Both the position numbers and the translations under genes were made by a program. This document shows positions 33,484-41,398 of a stretch of 64,000 nucleotides of DNA, in pieces (within the stretch, counting starts at the first letter, position 1; each line of letters begins with the position of its first letter). The notes beneath the pieces were generated by a model that saw only the letters and a list, made by a program, of their open reading frames with translations, had not been told where the DNA came from and did no database searches. Source of the DNA: Nocardioides halotolerans DSM 19273 (lineage in GTDB: Bacteria > Actinomycetota > Actinomycetes > Propionibacteriales > Nocardioidaceae); contig NZ_KE383924.1 in the NCBI RefSeq assembly GCF_000422805.1, positions 185,772 to 249,771 of the forward strand, written 5' to 3'.

Positions 33484-35643
33484 GTGTCCATGCCCCGCCA
33501 CGAGCGGCTTCCGGCGTACCGTGTGCTGTCCCACCTGGTCGTGATGGCCGCGGTCGCGGCCGTGCTCGGGGTGGTCGTCGCGGGTCTGGCGATCCCGTTC
33601 GCGGGCCTGGCCGGCATCGGGGCGCGCAACGTGGCGCGCACGATGGACAACCTGCCCGAGGAGCTCAAGACCGAGGACCTCTCGCAGCGGACGACGATCC
33701 TCGACGCCAACGGCAACCGGCTCGCGTCGTTCTACGACCAGAACCGCACGACCGTCCCGCTGAAGAGCATCTCGCGGAACATGGTCAAGGCGGTCGTCGC
33801 GATCGAGGACTACCGCTTCTACCAGCACGGTGCGCTCGACCTGAAGGGCACGCTGCGCGCGCTGGTGACCAACCAGGCCAACGACGGCGTCGTGCAGGGT
33901 GGCTCGTCGATCACCCAGCAGCTGGTCAAGCTCACGCTGGTCAACCAGGCCCGCACCAAGGCCGAGAAGAAGGCCGCCACCGACGACACCTACGCGCGCA
34001 AGCTCAAGGAGCTGCGCTACGCGATCGCGCTCGAGCAGAGCCACTCCAAGGACTGGATCCTCGAGCGCTACCTCAACACCGCCTACTTCGGCGACGGCGC
34101 GTACGGCGTCCAGGCGGCGGCGAAGCACTACTTCAACGTCAACGCCCGCGAGCTCAACCTGCGCCAGTCGGCCCTGCTGGCCGGGCTCGTCAAGAACCCC
34201 AGCGGCTACGACCCGACCAACTCCCCCGACCGGGCGCTGGAGCGGCGCAACGTCGTCCTCGACCGGATGGCCGAGCTCAACGCGATCCCTCGCGAGAAGG
34301 CGGAGAAGAACAAGCTGAAGGACCTCGGGCTCGACGTCCAGGAGGTCAGCAGCGGCTGCGTCAACTCCACCGCGCCGTTCTTCTGCGACTACGTGCTCTC
34401 CTACCTCCTCCAGGACCCCCAGCTCGGCGCCACCGTCCAGGAGCGGAACAACCTGCTCAAGAACGGCGGCCTGACGATCAAGACCACGATCGACATGACC
34501 GCCCAGCGCGACGCCGACAACGCAGTGGCCGCGCACGTCAACCCCACCGATGGCGCCATCGGCGCCCTGGCGATCGAGCAGCCGGGCACCGGCAACGTCG
34601 TCGCCCTGGCGCAGTCGCGGCCGATGGGCAACCGCAAGAAGCTCGGCCAGACCTACGTCAACTTCACCGTCCCCAAGGAGTACGGCGGCGCCAACGGCTT
34701 CCAGCCCGGGTCGACGTTCAAGGTCTTCACGCTCGCGGCGGCGCTCGAGCAGGGCCTCCCGCTCGACACGCAGTTCGACTCCCCGTCGCCGATGACCTTC
34801 GACCAGGCCGACTTCACCAACTGCCCGGGCGAAGGGTTCTTCGGCGGCGAGTACACCGCGAACAACTCGACCGGCACCGGTTGGTACAACATGTACTCCG
34901 GCACCCGGAACTCGGTGAACACCTACTTCCTCCAGCTCGAGCAGCTGACCGGCGTGTGCGCACCCTTCGAGCTCGCGACGGAGCTGGGCGTCAAGCTCAC
35001 CGACCCGAAGGCCGAGCGCTACCCGTCGTTCACCCTCGGCATCGCGGACGCCTCGCCGCTCGAGATGGCAGAGGCCTACGCGACGTTCGCCGCGCGCGGC
35101 CTGCACTGCGCCTCCCGCCCGGTGACCCAGATCCTCGACTCCGGGGGCAACGTGCTGCTCGACTACGAGCCCCAGTGCACGCAGGTGCTGCCGCAGAACG
35201 TCGCCGACGCGGTCAGCAACGTGCTGCGCGGCGTGATCGAGGGTGGTTTCGCGTCCGCGCAGGCCCTGTCCACCGCGGCGGCCGGCAAGACCGGCACCAC
35301 CCAGGAGCAGAAGGCGGTGTGGTTCTGCGGGTACACCACGCAGTACGCCGCGGCCGCCACCATCGCCGGCATCGACTCACTGGGCAGACCCGAGTCGCTG
35401 GTCGGCAAGACCATCGACGGCAGCTACATCTCCTCCGCATCGGGCTCGGGGTTCGCTGCGCCGATCTGGGGCGACGCGCTCAAGCCGCTGACGGCGGGCC
35501 AGCCCTACGAGGACTTCGTCTACCCGGTGGGCATCGAGGGTGTCGGCGTCACCTCGGCCAGGCCGCCCAAGCCCCCGAAGCCGCCGAAGGGCCACGGCGG
35601 TGGCCATGGTGGAGGCCACGGCGGGGGTCACGGCGGTCGCTGA
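33484..35643 (+). CDS. ponA: Class A penicillin-binding protein
   Basis: This 719-residue bifunctional peptidoglycan synthase begins with a short cytoplasmic segment and one membrane anchor (about 17-48). The GT51 glycosyltransferase follows, with Glu108 in AIEDYRFYQHG and QGGSSITQQLVK. The transpeptidase has Ser410-x-x-Lys413 (STFK), Ser477-Val-Asn479 and Lys602-Thr-Gly. The tail alternates His and Gly (HGGG repeats) after a Pro/Lys run, a possible metal- or wall-binding end. It is Rv3682/PonA2-like in position. The start is ambiguous: ATG 33460, GTG 33484 or ATG 33490. GTG 33484 sits about seven bases after TATCCT (33472-33477), suiting a leaderless start. Confidence 0.93.
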   Translation: MSMPRHERLPAYRVLSHLVVMAAVAAVLGVVVAGLAIPFAGLAGIGARNVARTMDNLPEELKTEDLSQRTTILDANGNRLASFYDQNRTTVPLKSISRNMVKAVVAIEDYRFYQHGALDLKGTLRALVTNQANDGVVQGGSSITQQLVKLTLVNQARTKAEKKAATDDTYARKLKELRYAIALEQSHSKDWILERYLNTAYFGDGAYGVQAAAKHYFNVNARELNLRQSALLAGLVKNPSGYDPTNSPDRALERRNVVLDRMAELNAIPREKAEKNKLKDLGLDVQEVSSGCVNSTAPFFCDYVLSYLLQDPQLGATVQERNNLLKNGGLTIKTTIDMTAQRDADNAVAAHVNPTDGAIGALAIEQPGTGNVVALAQSRPMGNRKKLGQTYVNFTVPKEYGGANGFQPGSTFKVFTLAAALEQGLPLDTQFDSPSPMTFDQADFTNCPGEGFFGGEYTANNSTGTGWYNMYSGTRNSVNTYFLQLEQLTGVCAPFELATELGVKLTDPKAERYPSFTLGIADASPLEMAEAYATFAARGLHCASRPVTQILDSGGNVLLDYEPQCTQVLPQNVADAVSNVLRGVIEGGFASAQALSTAAAGKTGTTQEQKAVWFCGYTTQYAAAATIAGIDSLGRPESLVGKTIDGSYISSASGSGFAAPIWGDALKPLTAGQPYEDFVYPVGIEGVGVTSARPPKPPKPPKGHGGGHGGGHGGGHGGR

Positions 35644-35737
35644 CGGCGCCAGTCGAGGAGCGTCGTGCGCCGGTCCCGGCAACCGATGAGCTCAGGCCGA
35701 TCCCTGCCCGGGCCTCGGAGCGTTCGACTCGTTCCTC

Positions 35738-35751
35738 ACTCCCGGAGGAGT
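35738..35751. terminator. Convergent terminator hairpin
   Basis: ACTCC (35738-35742) and GGAGT (35747-35751) surround CGGA, ending one base from the yqeY stop at 35752. The stem is short, so the effect is uncertain; it lies between convergent genes. Confidence 0.35.
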
Positions 35752-36210
35752 TCACCCGAGCTGGCGGCGTACCTCCGCGGCGACGGCACCGCCGTCGGCC
35801 CGGCCCTTGACCTGCGGCTGGACGACGCCCATCACCTTGCCCATCGCCTTCATGCCCTCGCCCGCCGCGCCCGTCTTCTCGATGGCGGCGGTGACCAGGG
35901 CGCTGATCTCGTCGGCCGAGAGCTGCTCGGGCAGGTAGTCGGCGATCACGGCGGCCTCGGAGCGCTCCTTGTCGGCCATCTCGGCCCGGCCGCCGTCGTC
36001 GAACGCGGTGGCGGCCTCGCGGCGCTTCTTCGCCTCGCTCGACAGCACGCCGATGACCTCGTCGTCGCTGAGCTCGCGCGCCTCCTTGCCGGACACCTCG
36101 GCGTTGGTGATCGCGGTGAGCACCATGCGCAGCGTCGAGGAGCGGGTGGTGTCGCGGCCCTTGATGGCGGCGGTGAGGTCTTCGCGGAGGCGGTCCTTGA
36201 GGGTGGCCAT
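35752..36210 (-). CDS. yqeY: GatB/YqeY domain protein
   Basis: This 152-residue protein has the complete YqeY fold: helical ATLKDRLREDLTAAIKGRDTTRSSTLRMVLTAI, KKRREAATAFDDGGR, then the tail domain ADYLPEQLSADEISALV...GKVMGVVQPQVKGRADGGAVAAEVRRQL. Related domains end the GatB subunit of the amidotransferase and bind tRNA, so a role in tRNA-dependent amidation or aminoacyl-tRNA quality control is proposed. A -10-like CACAAT seven bases before the ATG suggests a leaderless transcript. It is divergent from the phosphoesterase (26 bases between starts). Confidence 0.93.
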   Translation of the reverse strand: MATLKDRLREDLTAAIKGRDTTRSSTLRMVLTAITNAEVSGKEARELSDDEVIGVLSSEAKKRREAATAFDDGGRAEMADKERSEAAVIADYLPEQLSADEISALVTAAIEKTGAAGEGMKAMGKVMGVVQPQVKGRADGGAVAAEVRRQLG

Positions 36211-36236
36211 GACCGCGATTGTGGCAGCCTTGTGGG

Positions 36237-37175
36237 ATGTCCTTCCTCCGAGTTGCGGGCGGGGTGGCCGGTGGGGTCCTCGGCACCGGCGCCGTCGCGG
36301 GGGTTGGGCTGACGGCGTACGCCGCCTGGGAGGCTCGCCAGTACACCCTGCGCAGGGTCGAGGTGCCGCTGCTGCCCGCCGGTGCGCGGCCGCTGCGGGT
36401 GCTGCACCTCAGCGACATCCACATGACGCCCGGCCAGCGGCGCAAGCAGGAGTGGCTGGCGGGCCTCGCGACGCTGCGCCCCGACCTCGTCGTCGACACC
36501 GGCGACAACCTGGCCCACGCCGCCTCGGTGCCGGTGGTCCGCGACGCGCTCGGGCCGCTGCTCGACGTGCCCGGCGTCTTCGTGTTCGGCTCCAACGACT
36601 ACTTCAGCCCGACGCTGCGCAACCCGCTGCGCTACCTGCTGCCCGACGACGGCCGGCGCAACACCGCCGCGGCGCGGCTGCCGTGGCCCGACCTGCGCGA
36701 CGCGTTCACGGCGTCCGGGTGGGTCGACCTCACCAACCGGCGGGAGGTCGTCAAGGTCGGCGAGCTCTCCTTCGCGTTCGCGGGCGTCGACGACCCGCAC
36801 CTGCGCTACGACCGACTCCAGGACGTCGCCGGCCCGGCCGACCGCGACGCCGACGTGCGGGTCGGGGTGGCGCACGCGCCGTACCTGCGGGTCCTCGACC
36901 AGCTCGCCGCCGACGGCTACGACGCGATCCTCGCCGGCCACACCCATGGCGGCCAGGTGTGCCTGCCCGGGGTCGGCGCGCTCACGACCAACTGCGACCT
37001 CGAGCCCGCCCGGGCGAAGGGCCTGCACCGGCACCCGGCCGCCTCGCGCGACGGCGATCCTGGCTCCGCGTGGCTGCACGTGTCGGCCGGGCTCGGCACC
37101 TCGCCGTACGCCCGGATCCGGGTCGCCTGCCGCCCGGAGGCCACACTGCTCACGCTGGTGCCGCGCAGCCGCTGA
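36237..37175 (+). CDS. Membrane-anchored metallophosphoesterase
   Basis: This 312-residue protein has an N-terminal hydrophobic anchor (about 5-28), then a calcineurin-like phosphoesterase. Metal ligands are in LSDIHMTPGQRR, DTGDNLAH, FGSNDYF (N/D variant of GNHD), VAHAP and AGHTHGGQV. The motif GNHD is altered to GSND, keeping Asn. It is Rv3683-like in position. The substrate may be UDP-diacylglucosamine-like lipid or nucleotide phosphoester, but this is not decided by sequence. ATG 36237 gives a normal N-terminus; the upstream ATG at 36219 would overlap the promoter zone. Confidence 0.92.
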   Translation: MSFLRVAGGVAGGVLGTGAVAGVGLTAYAAWEARQYTLRRVEVPLLPAGARPLRVLHLSDIHMTPGQRRKQEWLAGLATLRPDLVVDTGDNLAHAASVPVVRDALGPLLDVPGVFVFGSNDYFSPTLRNPLRYLLPDDGRRNTAAARLPWPDLRDAFTASGWVDLTNRREVVKVGELSFAFAGVDDPHLRYDRLQDVAGPADRDADVRVGVAHAPYLRVLDQLAADGYDAILAGHTHGGQVCLPGVGALTTNCDLEPARAKGLHRHPAASRDGDPGSAWLHVSAGLGTSPYARIRVACRPEATLLTLVPRSR

Positions 37176-37238
37176 ACCGATTGGGGAACCCCCCGGCTGC
37201 TCCGGTATGCTCCGGACCTTGTGAGCCCGGCTCACAAT

Positions 37239-37312
37239 CGGGCTGTGGCGCAGCTTGGTAGCGCGCCTCGTTCGGGACGAGGAGGCCGCAGGTTCAAATC
37301 CTGTCAGCCCGA
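37239..37312 (+). tRNA. tRNA-Pro (anticodon CGG)
   Basis: A 74-base cloverleaf. Acceptor CGGGCTG (37239-37245) pairs with CAGCCCG (37305-37311), discriminator A. The D arm is around GCGCAGCTTGGTAGCGC. The anticodon stem CCTCG/CGAGG holds loop TTCGGGA with CGG. The T arm is GCAGGTTCAAATCCTGT. CCA is not encoded. Confidence 0.96.
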
Positions 37313-37325
37313 CTCTTCGCTCGTC

Positions 37326-37354
37326 GGCTCCCGGTCGCTCCGCGGCCGGGAGCC
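37326..37354 (+). terminator. Terminator after tRNA-Pro
   Basis: GGCTCCCGG (37326-37334) and CCGGGAGCC (37346-37354) form a nine-pair stem with an 11-base loop, 14 bases past the tRNA and followed by TTCG. Confidence 0.7.
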
Positions 37355-37430
37355 TTCGCCGTCTCTGGGGATATGCCGGACAGCCGGGCCGCCGACCCGC
37401 GACACTGGCGGGCGGAAGGGTGGTGACTCG

Positions 37431-37682
37431 ATGACGCTCGCAGACATCGTGGTGGACCAGCTGGTGTTCCTGCTGGCGGCGCCGGAGGACGTGCTCGACC
37501 AGGACAGCGGCGTGCTGGTCCTGCAGGACGTCCTGTCGCGCCTCGAGGCGGTGCCGGCCGAGGACCGCGCAGGGCTTCGGCACGTCGCCGAGGCGCGCCT
37601 GGCCGGCGGACAGCACCCCGCGGAGATCGAGAGCGCGCTGCGCGAGCTGGTGCTGCTGCTCGACGAGATCGCGGCGGCCTGA
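37431..37682 (+). CDS. Small acidic protein of unknown function
   Basis: This 83-residue protein begins MTLADIVVDQLVFLLAAPED. Mostly helical, acidic and leucine-rich sequence is predicted (DVLSRLEAVPAEDRAGLRHVAEARLAGG, ALRELVLLLDEIAAA). GGAAGG stands 12 bases before ATG 37431. No family is recognised and no membrane segment is evident. It lies between tRNA-Pro and a convergent zinc-finger HTH gene. Codon choice is typical of the window, so it is likely real. Confidence 0.65.
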   Translation: MTLADIVVDQLVFLLAAPEDVLDQDSGVLVLQDVLSRLEAVPAEDRAGLRHVAEARLAGGQHPAEIESALRELVLLLDEIAAA

Positions 37683-37697
37683 GCCTCCGCGCGGTGG

Positions 37698-38156
37698 TCA
37701 GACCGTCAGGGACGGGTCGGTAGCCGAGTCATTGGCCGAGTCATTGGCCGAGTCATTGGTCGAGTCGGCGCTCGCGGGGCCGTCCTTGGTCGGGTCGACG
37801 ACCCGGCTGAAGCGCTCCCAGGCGGCCTGCCGGGACACACCGAGGGCCTTGCCGATCTCGGCGTAGGAGATGTGCCGCTCGCGGATCCGGGCCACCCAGA
37901 GCCGCAGGTAGCGGTCGACCTGGCCCGCGGTGGCCGCGATGAGCGGCAGCCGGGCGAGCATGTCGGCGTCGGACATGGAGTCGTCGGTCCAGCCGAGGAC
38001 GCGCTGGCTGGCGTTCTCCGGCGCCGCGAACGCCTCGGAGAACGACGAGAGGCAGTCGGTGCACATGAGGGCGCCAACACCGGCGGCGTACCGCGTCTCG
38101 TCGGCGCCGCTTCTTCCGCAAAATGAGCATGACCAGGCAGTCGGCTCGAAGTCCAT
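37698..38156 (-). CDS. ClpX-type zinc-finger plus HTH protein
   Basis: This 152-residue protein has an N-terminal C4 zinc finger of ClpX-C4 type at residues 10-35 (CSFCGRSG ... CTDC). Cysteines CxxC-x18-CxxC hold one zinc. A helical HTH follows at about 80-115 (ISYAEIGKALGVSRQAAWERF), as in small DNA-binding regulators. The tail is a run of NDSA repeats from three 12-base direct repeats of GAGTCATTGGCC (about 37725-37763). ATG 38156 is favoured over the preceding TTG by AGGGGGG upstream. It may link zinc- or AAA+-type recognition to DNA binding (inference). Confidence 0.82.
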   Translation of the reverse strand: MDFEPTAWSCSFCGRSGADETRYAAGVGALMCTDCLSSFSEAFAAPENASQRVLGWTDDSMSDADMLARLPLIAATAGQVDRYLRLWVARIRERHISYAEIGKALGVSRQAAWERFSRVVDPTKDGPASADSTNDSANDSANDSATDPSLTV

Positions 38157-38237
38157 CAAAGCCCCCCTTGGACGAACTCAGCGGTGAGAGCCTAGCCAAC
38201 CGCCGTGTCAATGCCCCATCGGGCATGTGCGCCAGGT

Positions 38238-38252
38238 GGACTGGTCCAGTCC
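38238..38252. promoter_or_regulatory. 15-bp palindrome in divergent intergenic region
   Basis: GGACTGGTCCAGTCC is a perfect 7-1-7 palindrome. Close by, ATGCCC-CATC-GGGCAT (38211-38226) forms another. Both lie between the zinc-finger HTH gene and the membrane protein, in a gap of 154 bases, and are candidate binding sites for the HTH protein or an outside regulator. Confidence 0.4.
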
Positions 38253-38310
38253 GGAGTCATGCCCGGATTGGCAGGACGTCAGGCACCGGTGGGTCTGAGA
38301 GACTTCCTCC

Positions 38311-38910
38311 ATGTCCGAGGATCGCGACGGGAGCTCGCCGTCCCTGGAGCCCCCGTCGCTGTTCGGCCGCAAGCGCAGGAAGCAGGCGCCCGCGCCGGAA
38401 CCCGTCCCTGCGCCGGTGATGGCGCCGGCCGACCCGGACACGATCTTCGACGACACCAGCGAGCCCACGCCGATGCCGGAGCCCGCGCCGGTCGCGGAGG
38501 CGGTCCGCGAGCCCCGGCCGCCCCGCGACCCGTGGCTGGGCGGTGCGCCTGCGGCGGCGCTGACCGGGCTGCTCGTCGGCGGCCTCATCGTCGCGGCGAC
38601 CTGGGCCTCGCTGCGGCTGTGCACCGAGGTCAAGGGCACCTCGTCGTGCGGTGACCAGGGCTTCTTCCTGCTGGTCGCGATCCTCGTCGTGGCGGTGCTG
38701 GTCGGCATGGTGGTGCTCCGCCTCGCGCACGTGCCGGAGCCCGGCAGCACCAGCTTCCTGGCCGTCGGGCTGCTGAGCGTGGCGACACTGCTCTTCCTCG
38801 TCGGCTCGATCTTCGAGTGGTGGATGGCAATCGTCATCCCGCTCGTGTCCGTGGCGACGTTCCTGGCGGCGCACTGGGTGGCCAGCACCTACATCGATAC
38901 AGAGAGCTGA
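38311..38910 (+). CDS. Multi-span membrane protein with proline-rich N-terminus
   Basis: This 199-residue protein has a disordered cytoplasmic N-terminus (1-78) rich in Pro/Ala/Glu. Four hydrophobic segments follow (about 80-100, 115-135, 142-160 and 165-188). Cys103 and Cys112 lie between the first two segments. There is no recognised enzyme motif, and it is not similar to a transporter family I can name. GAGACT six bases before the ATG suggests a leaderless start. Conserved position with respect to the zinc-finger gene hints at a shared process, but that is speculative. Confidence 0.75.
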   Translation: MSEDRDGSSPSLEPPSLFGRKRRKQAPAPEPVPAPVMAPADPDTIFDDTSEPTPMPEPAPVAEAVREPRPPRDPWLGGAPAAALTGLLVGGLIVAATWASLRLCTEVKGTSSCGDQGFFLLVAILVVAVLVGMVVLRLAHVPEPGSTSFLAVGLLSVATLLFLVGSIFEWWMAIVIPLVSVATFLAAHWVASTYIDTES

Positions 38911-38943
38911 GCCGGCGCTGGCTGTCCCGGCGGCCGCCGGGGG

Positions 38944-39026
38944 CGTCGAGTGACCCATTCGGCAGATTGGGAACGCTCCCACACCTGCACATCAGGTCAC
39001 TCGACGGCAGACAGGGTCACTCGACG
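38944..39026. repeat. Inverted and tandem repeats at the asd 3' end
   Basis: CGTCGAGTGACC (38944-38955) is the exact inverse of GGTCACTCGACG at 38995-39006. A direct copy occurs at 39015-39026, 20 bases on, where it encodes the last residues and stop of asd. The cluster can fold as a terminator between the membrane gene (ends 38910) and asd (ends 39017). The 20-base repeat of the gene end suggests slippage. Confidence 0.55.
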
Positions 39027-40084
39027 GCAGCCGACGCGACGACCAGCTCGGCGATCTGGATGGTGTTGAGCGCGGCGCCCTTGCGCAGGTTGTCACTGGA
39101 GACGAACAGCGCGAGCCCGCGGTCGTCGGGGACGCCGGGGTCCTGTCGGATCCGGCCGACGTACGACGGGTCCTTGCCGGCCGCCTGGAGCGGCGTCGGG
39201 ATGTCGCTCAGCTCCACCCCGGGCGCGGCGGCGAGCAGCTCGCAGGCGCGCGCGGGGGTCAGGGGCCGCTCGAACTCCGCGTTGATCGCCAGCGAGTGAC
39301 CGGTGAAGACCGGCACCCGCACGCAGATGCCGGAGACCGGCAGGTCGGGGATGCCGAGGATCTTGCGGGACTCGTTGCGGAGCTTCTGCTCCTCGTCGGT
39401 CTCCTCGAGCCCGTCGTCGACGATCGAGCCGGCCAGCGGGAGCACGTTGTAGGCGATGGTGCGGGCGTACTTCTCGGGCTCGGGGAACGCGACGGCCTCA
39501 CCGTCGTAGGCGAGCTCGCGGGCCTTGTCACCGGCCGCCGCCACCTGGGCGGCGAGCTCCTCGACGCCGGCGACGCCGGAACCGGAGACCGCTTGGTACG
39601 TCGACGCGATCAGCCGCACCAGCCCGGCCTCGTCGTGCAGCGGCTTGAGCACCGGCATCGCGGCCATCGTGGTGCAGTTGGGGTTGGCGATGATGCCCTG
39701 CCCGGCCGCGATGACGGCCGCGGCGTCCTGCGGGTTCACCTCCGAGACGACCAGCGGGATGTCGGGGTCCTTGCGGAAGGCGCTGGAGTTGTCGACGACG
39801 ATGACGCCTGCGTCGGCGAACTTCTGCGCCAGCGCCCGCGACGTGGTGGCGCCCGCCGAGAACAGCGCGATGTCGAGGCCGCTCGGGTCGGCGGTCGAGG
39901 CGTCCTCGACGACGACGCTCTGTCGACCCTGGGGACCGTCGTAGGGCAGGACGGTGCCGGCCGACCGCGCGGAGGCGAAGAACCGGACGTCGCCGACCGG
40001 GAAGCCGCGCTCGGCCAGGATCTGGCGCATCGCGACACCGACCTGCCCGGTGGCGCCGACGATGCCGACGTTGAAGGTGGTCAT
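39017..40084 (-). CDS. asd: Aspartate-semialdehyde dehydrogenase
   Basis: This 355-residue enzyme catalyses the second step of the aspartate pathway (aspartyl phosphate to semialdehyde with NADPH), feeding Lys, diaminopimelate, Met and Thr. GATGQVG at 9-15 is the NADP loop and Cys137 in ANPNCTTM the active nucleophile. YQAVSGSGVAG (about 176-186) and the late DNLRKGAALN bind substrate phosphate and NADP. Length is as in mycobacterial Asd (Rv3708c). Its start overlaps lysC by ATGA, so the pair is one operon. Confidence 0.96.
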   Translation of the reverse strand: MTTFNVGIVGATGQVGVAMRQILAERGFPVGDVRFFASARSAGTVLPYDGPQGRQSVVVEDASTADPSGLDIALFSAGATTSRALAQKFADAGVIVVDNSSAFRKDPDIPLVVSEVNPQDAAAVIAAGQGIIANPNCTTMAAMPVLKPLHDEAGLVRLIASTYQAVSGSGVAGVEELAAQVAAAGDKARELAYDGEAVAFPEPEKYARTIAYNVLPLAGSIVDDGLEETDEEQKLRNESRKILGIPDLPVSGICVRVPVFTGHSLAINAEFERPLTPARACELLAAAPGVELSDIPTPLQAAGKDPSYVGRIRQDPGVPDDRGLALFVSSDNLRKGAALNTIQIAELVVASAAVE

Positions 40085-41352
40085 CGGCCGGTGCCTCCGT
40101 AGACGACGGCCTCGACCTCGTCGGCGTCGAGGTCGAAGGCGCTGTGGGTGGCGCGCACCGCGTCGTCGACCTGGCCCTCGTCGACGATGACGGAGATCCG
40201 GATCTCGGAGGTGGAGATCATCTCGATGTTGACGCCCGCGGCGGCCAGCGCCGAGAAGAACTTCGCGGTGATGCCCGGGTGCGAGCGCATCCCGGCGCCG
40301 ATCAGCGAGACCTTGCCGATCTGGTCGTCGTAGATCAGCTTGTCGTAGCCGACCTCGTCCTGGATCTTCGCGAGCGCGGACATCGCGGTGTTGCCGTCGG
40401 CGCGCGGCAGCGTGAACGAGATGTCGGTCAGGCCGGTCGCGGCGGCCGAGACGTTCTGGACGACCATGTCGAGGTTGACCTCGACGGAGGCCAGCGTCTC
40501 GAAGATCCGGGCGGCCTCGCCGACCTTGTCGGGCACGCCGACCACGGTGACCTTGGCCTCGCTGCGGTCGTGGGCGACTCCGGCGATGATGGCCTGTTCC
40601 ACGGGTTCTTCTCCCTCGGGGACGGGGACGATCCAGGTGCCTTCCTTCTGCGAGAAGGACGAGCGGACGTGGACCGGCATCTGGTAGCGGCGCGCGTACT
40701 CGACGCACCGCAGGTGCAGGATCTTGGCGCCCGACGCCGCCATCTCCAGCATCTCCTCCACCGAGATGCGGTCGAGCTTGCGGGCGGTCGGGACGATGCG
40801 GGGGTCGGCGGTGAAGACACCGTCGACGTCGGAGTAGATCTCGCACACCTCGGCCCCGAGCGCGGCGGCCAGCGCCACCGCGGTGGTGTCGGAGGCGCCG
40901 CGGCCCAGGGTGGTGATGTCCTTGGTGTCCTGCGAGACGCCCTGGAAGCCGGCCACGATGGCGATCGCGCCCTCGCTGATGGCCTGCTCGATCCGCCCCG
41001 GCGTGATGTCGATGATCTTGGCCCTGCCGTGGGCGGAGTCGGTGATCACGCCCGCCTGCGAGCCGGTGAACGACTTCGCGGTGTGGCCGAGCGCGGCGAT
41101 GGCCATCGCCACCAGCGCCATCGAGATCCGCTCGCCGGAGGTGAGCAGCATGTCGAGCTCGCGCGGCGGCGGCAGCGGCGTCACCTGCTCGGCGAGGTCG
41201 CGCAGCTCGTCGGTGGTGTCGCCCATGGCCGAGACCACGACGACGACGTCGTGGCCCGCCTTGCGGGTGTTGACGATGCGCTGCGCCACGCGCTTGATGC
41301 CCGCGGCATCAGCGACGGACGAGCCACCGTACTTCTGGACGACGATTCCCAC
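40081..41352 (-). CDS. lysC: Aspartate kinase
   Basis: This 423-residue kinase has KYGGSSVADA at 7-16, the aspartate/ATP region around FQGVSQDTKDITTLGRGASDTTA, and two C-terminal ACT domains (about 265-330 and 350-415) that sense Lys/Thr. An internal initiator for a beta subunit is usual in this family. GTG 41352 lies six bases after TAGACT (complement of 41359-41364), an excellent leaderless promoter. It is the first gene of lysC-asd. Confidence 0.96.
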   Translation of the reverse strand: MGIVVQKYGGSSVADAAGIKRVAQRIVNTRKAGHDVVVVVSAMGDTTDELRDLAEQVTPLPPPRELDMLLTSGERISMALVAMAIAALGHTAKSFTGSQAGVITDSAHGRAKIIDITPGRIEQAISEGAIAIVAGFQGVSQDTKDITTLGRGASDTTAVALAAALGAEVCEIYSDVDGVFTADPRIVPTARKLDRISVEEMLEMAASGAKILHLRCVEYARRYQMPVHVRSSFSQKEGTWIVPVPEGEEPVEQAIIAGVAHDRSEAKVTVVGVPDKVGEAARIFETLASVEVNLDMVVQNVSAAATGLTDISFTLPRADGNTAMSALAKIQDEVGYDKLIYDDQIGKVSLIGAGMRSHPGITAKFFSALAAAGVNIEMISTSEIRISVIVDEGQVDDAVRATHSAFDLDADEVEAVVYGGTGR

Positions 41353-41358
41353 CCGACG

Positions 41359-41364
41359 AGTCTA
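41359..41364 (-). promoter_or_regulatory. -10 of leaderless lysC-asd operon
   Basis: Read on the minus strand this is TAGACT, ending six bases before the GTG of lysC. The spacing makes the start codon the probable first transcribed base. Confidence 0.5.
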
Positions 41365-41398
41365 GTTTGGGGCGGCTCGGGGCAGTGGTGCGCAGCGG

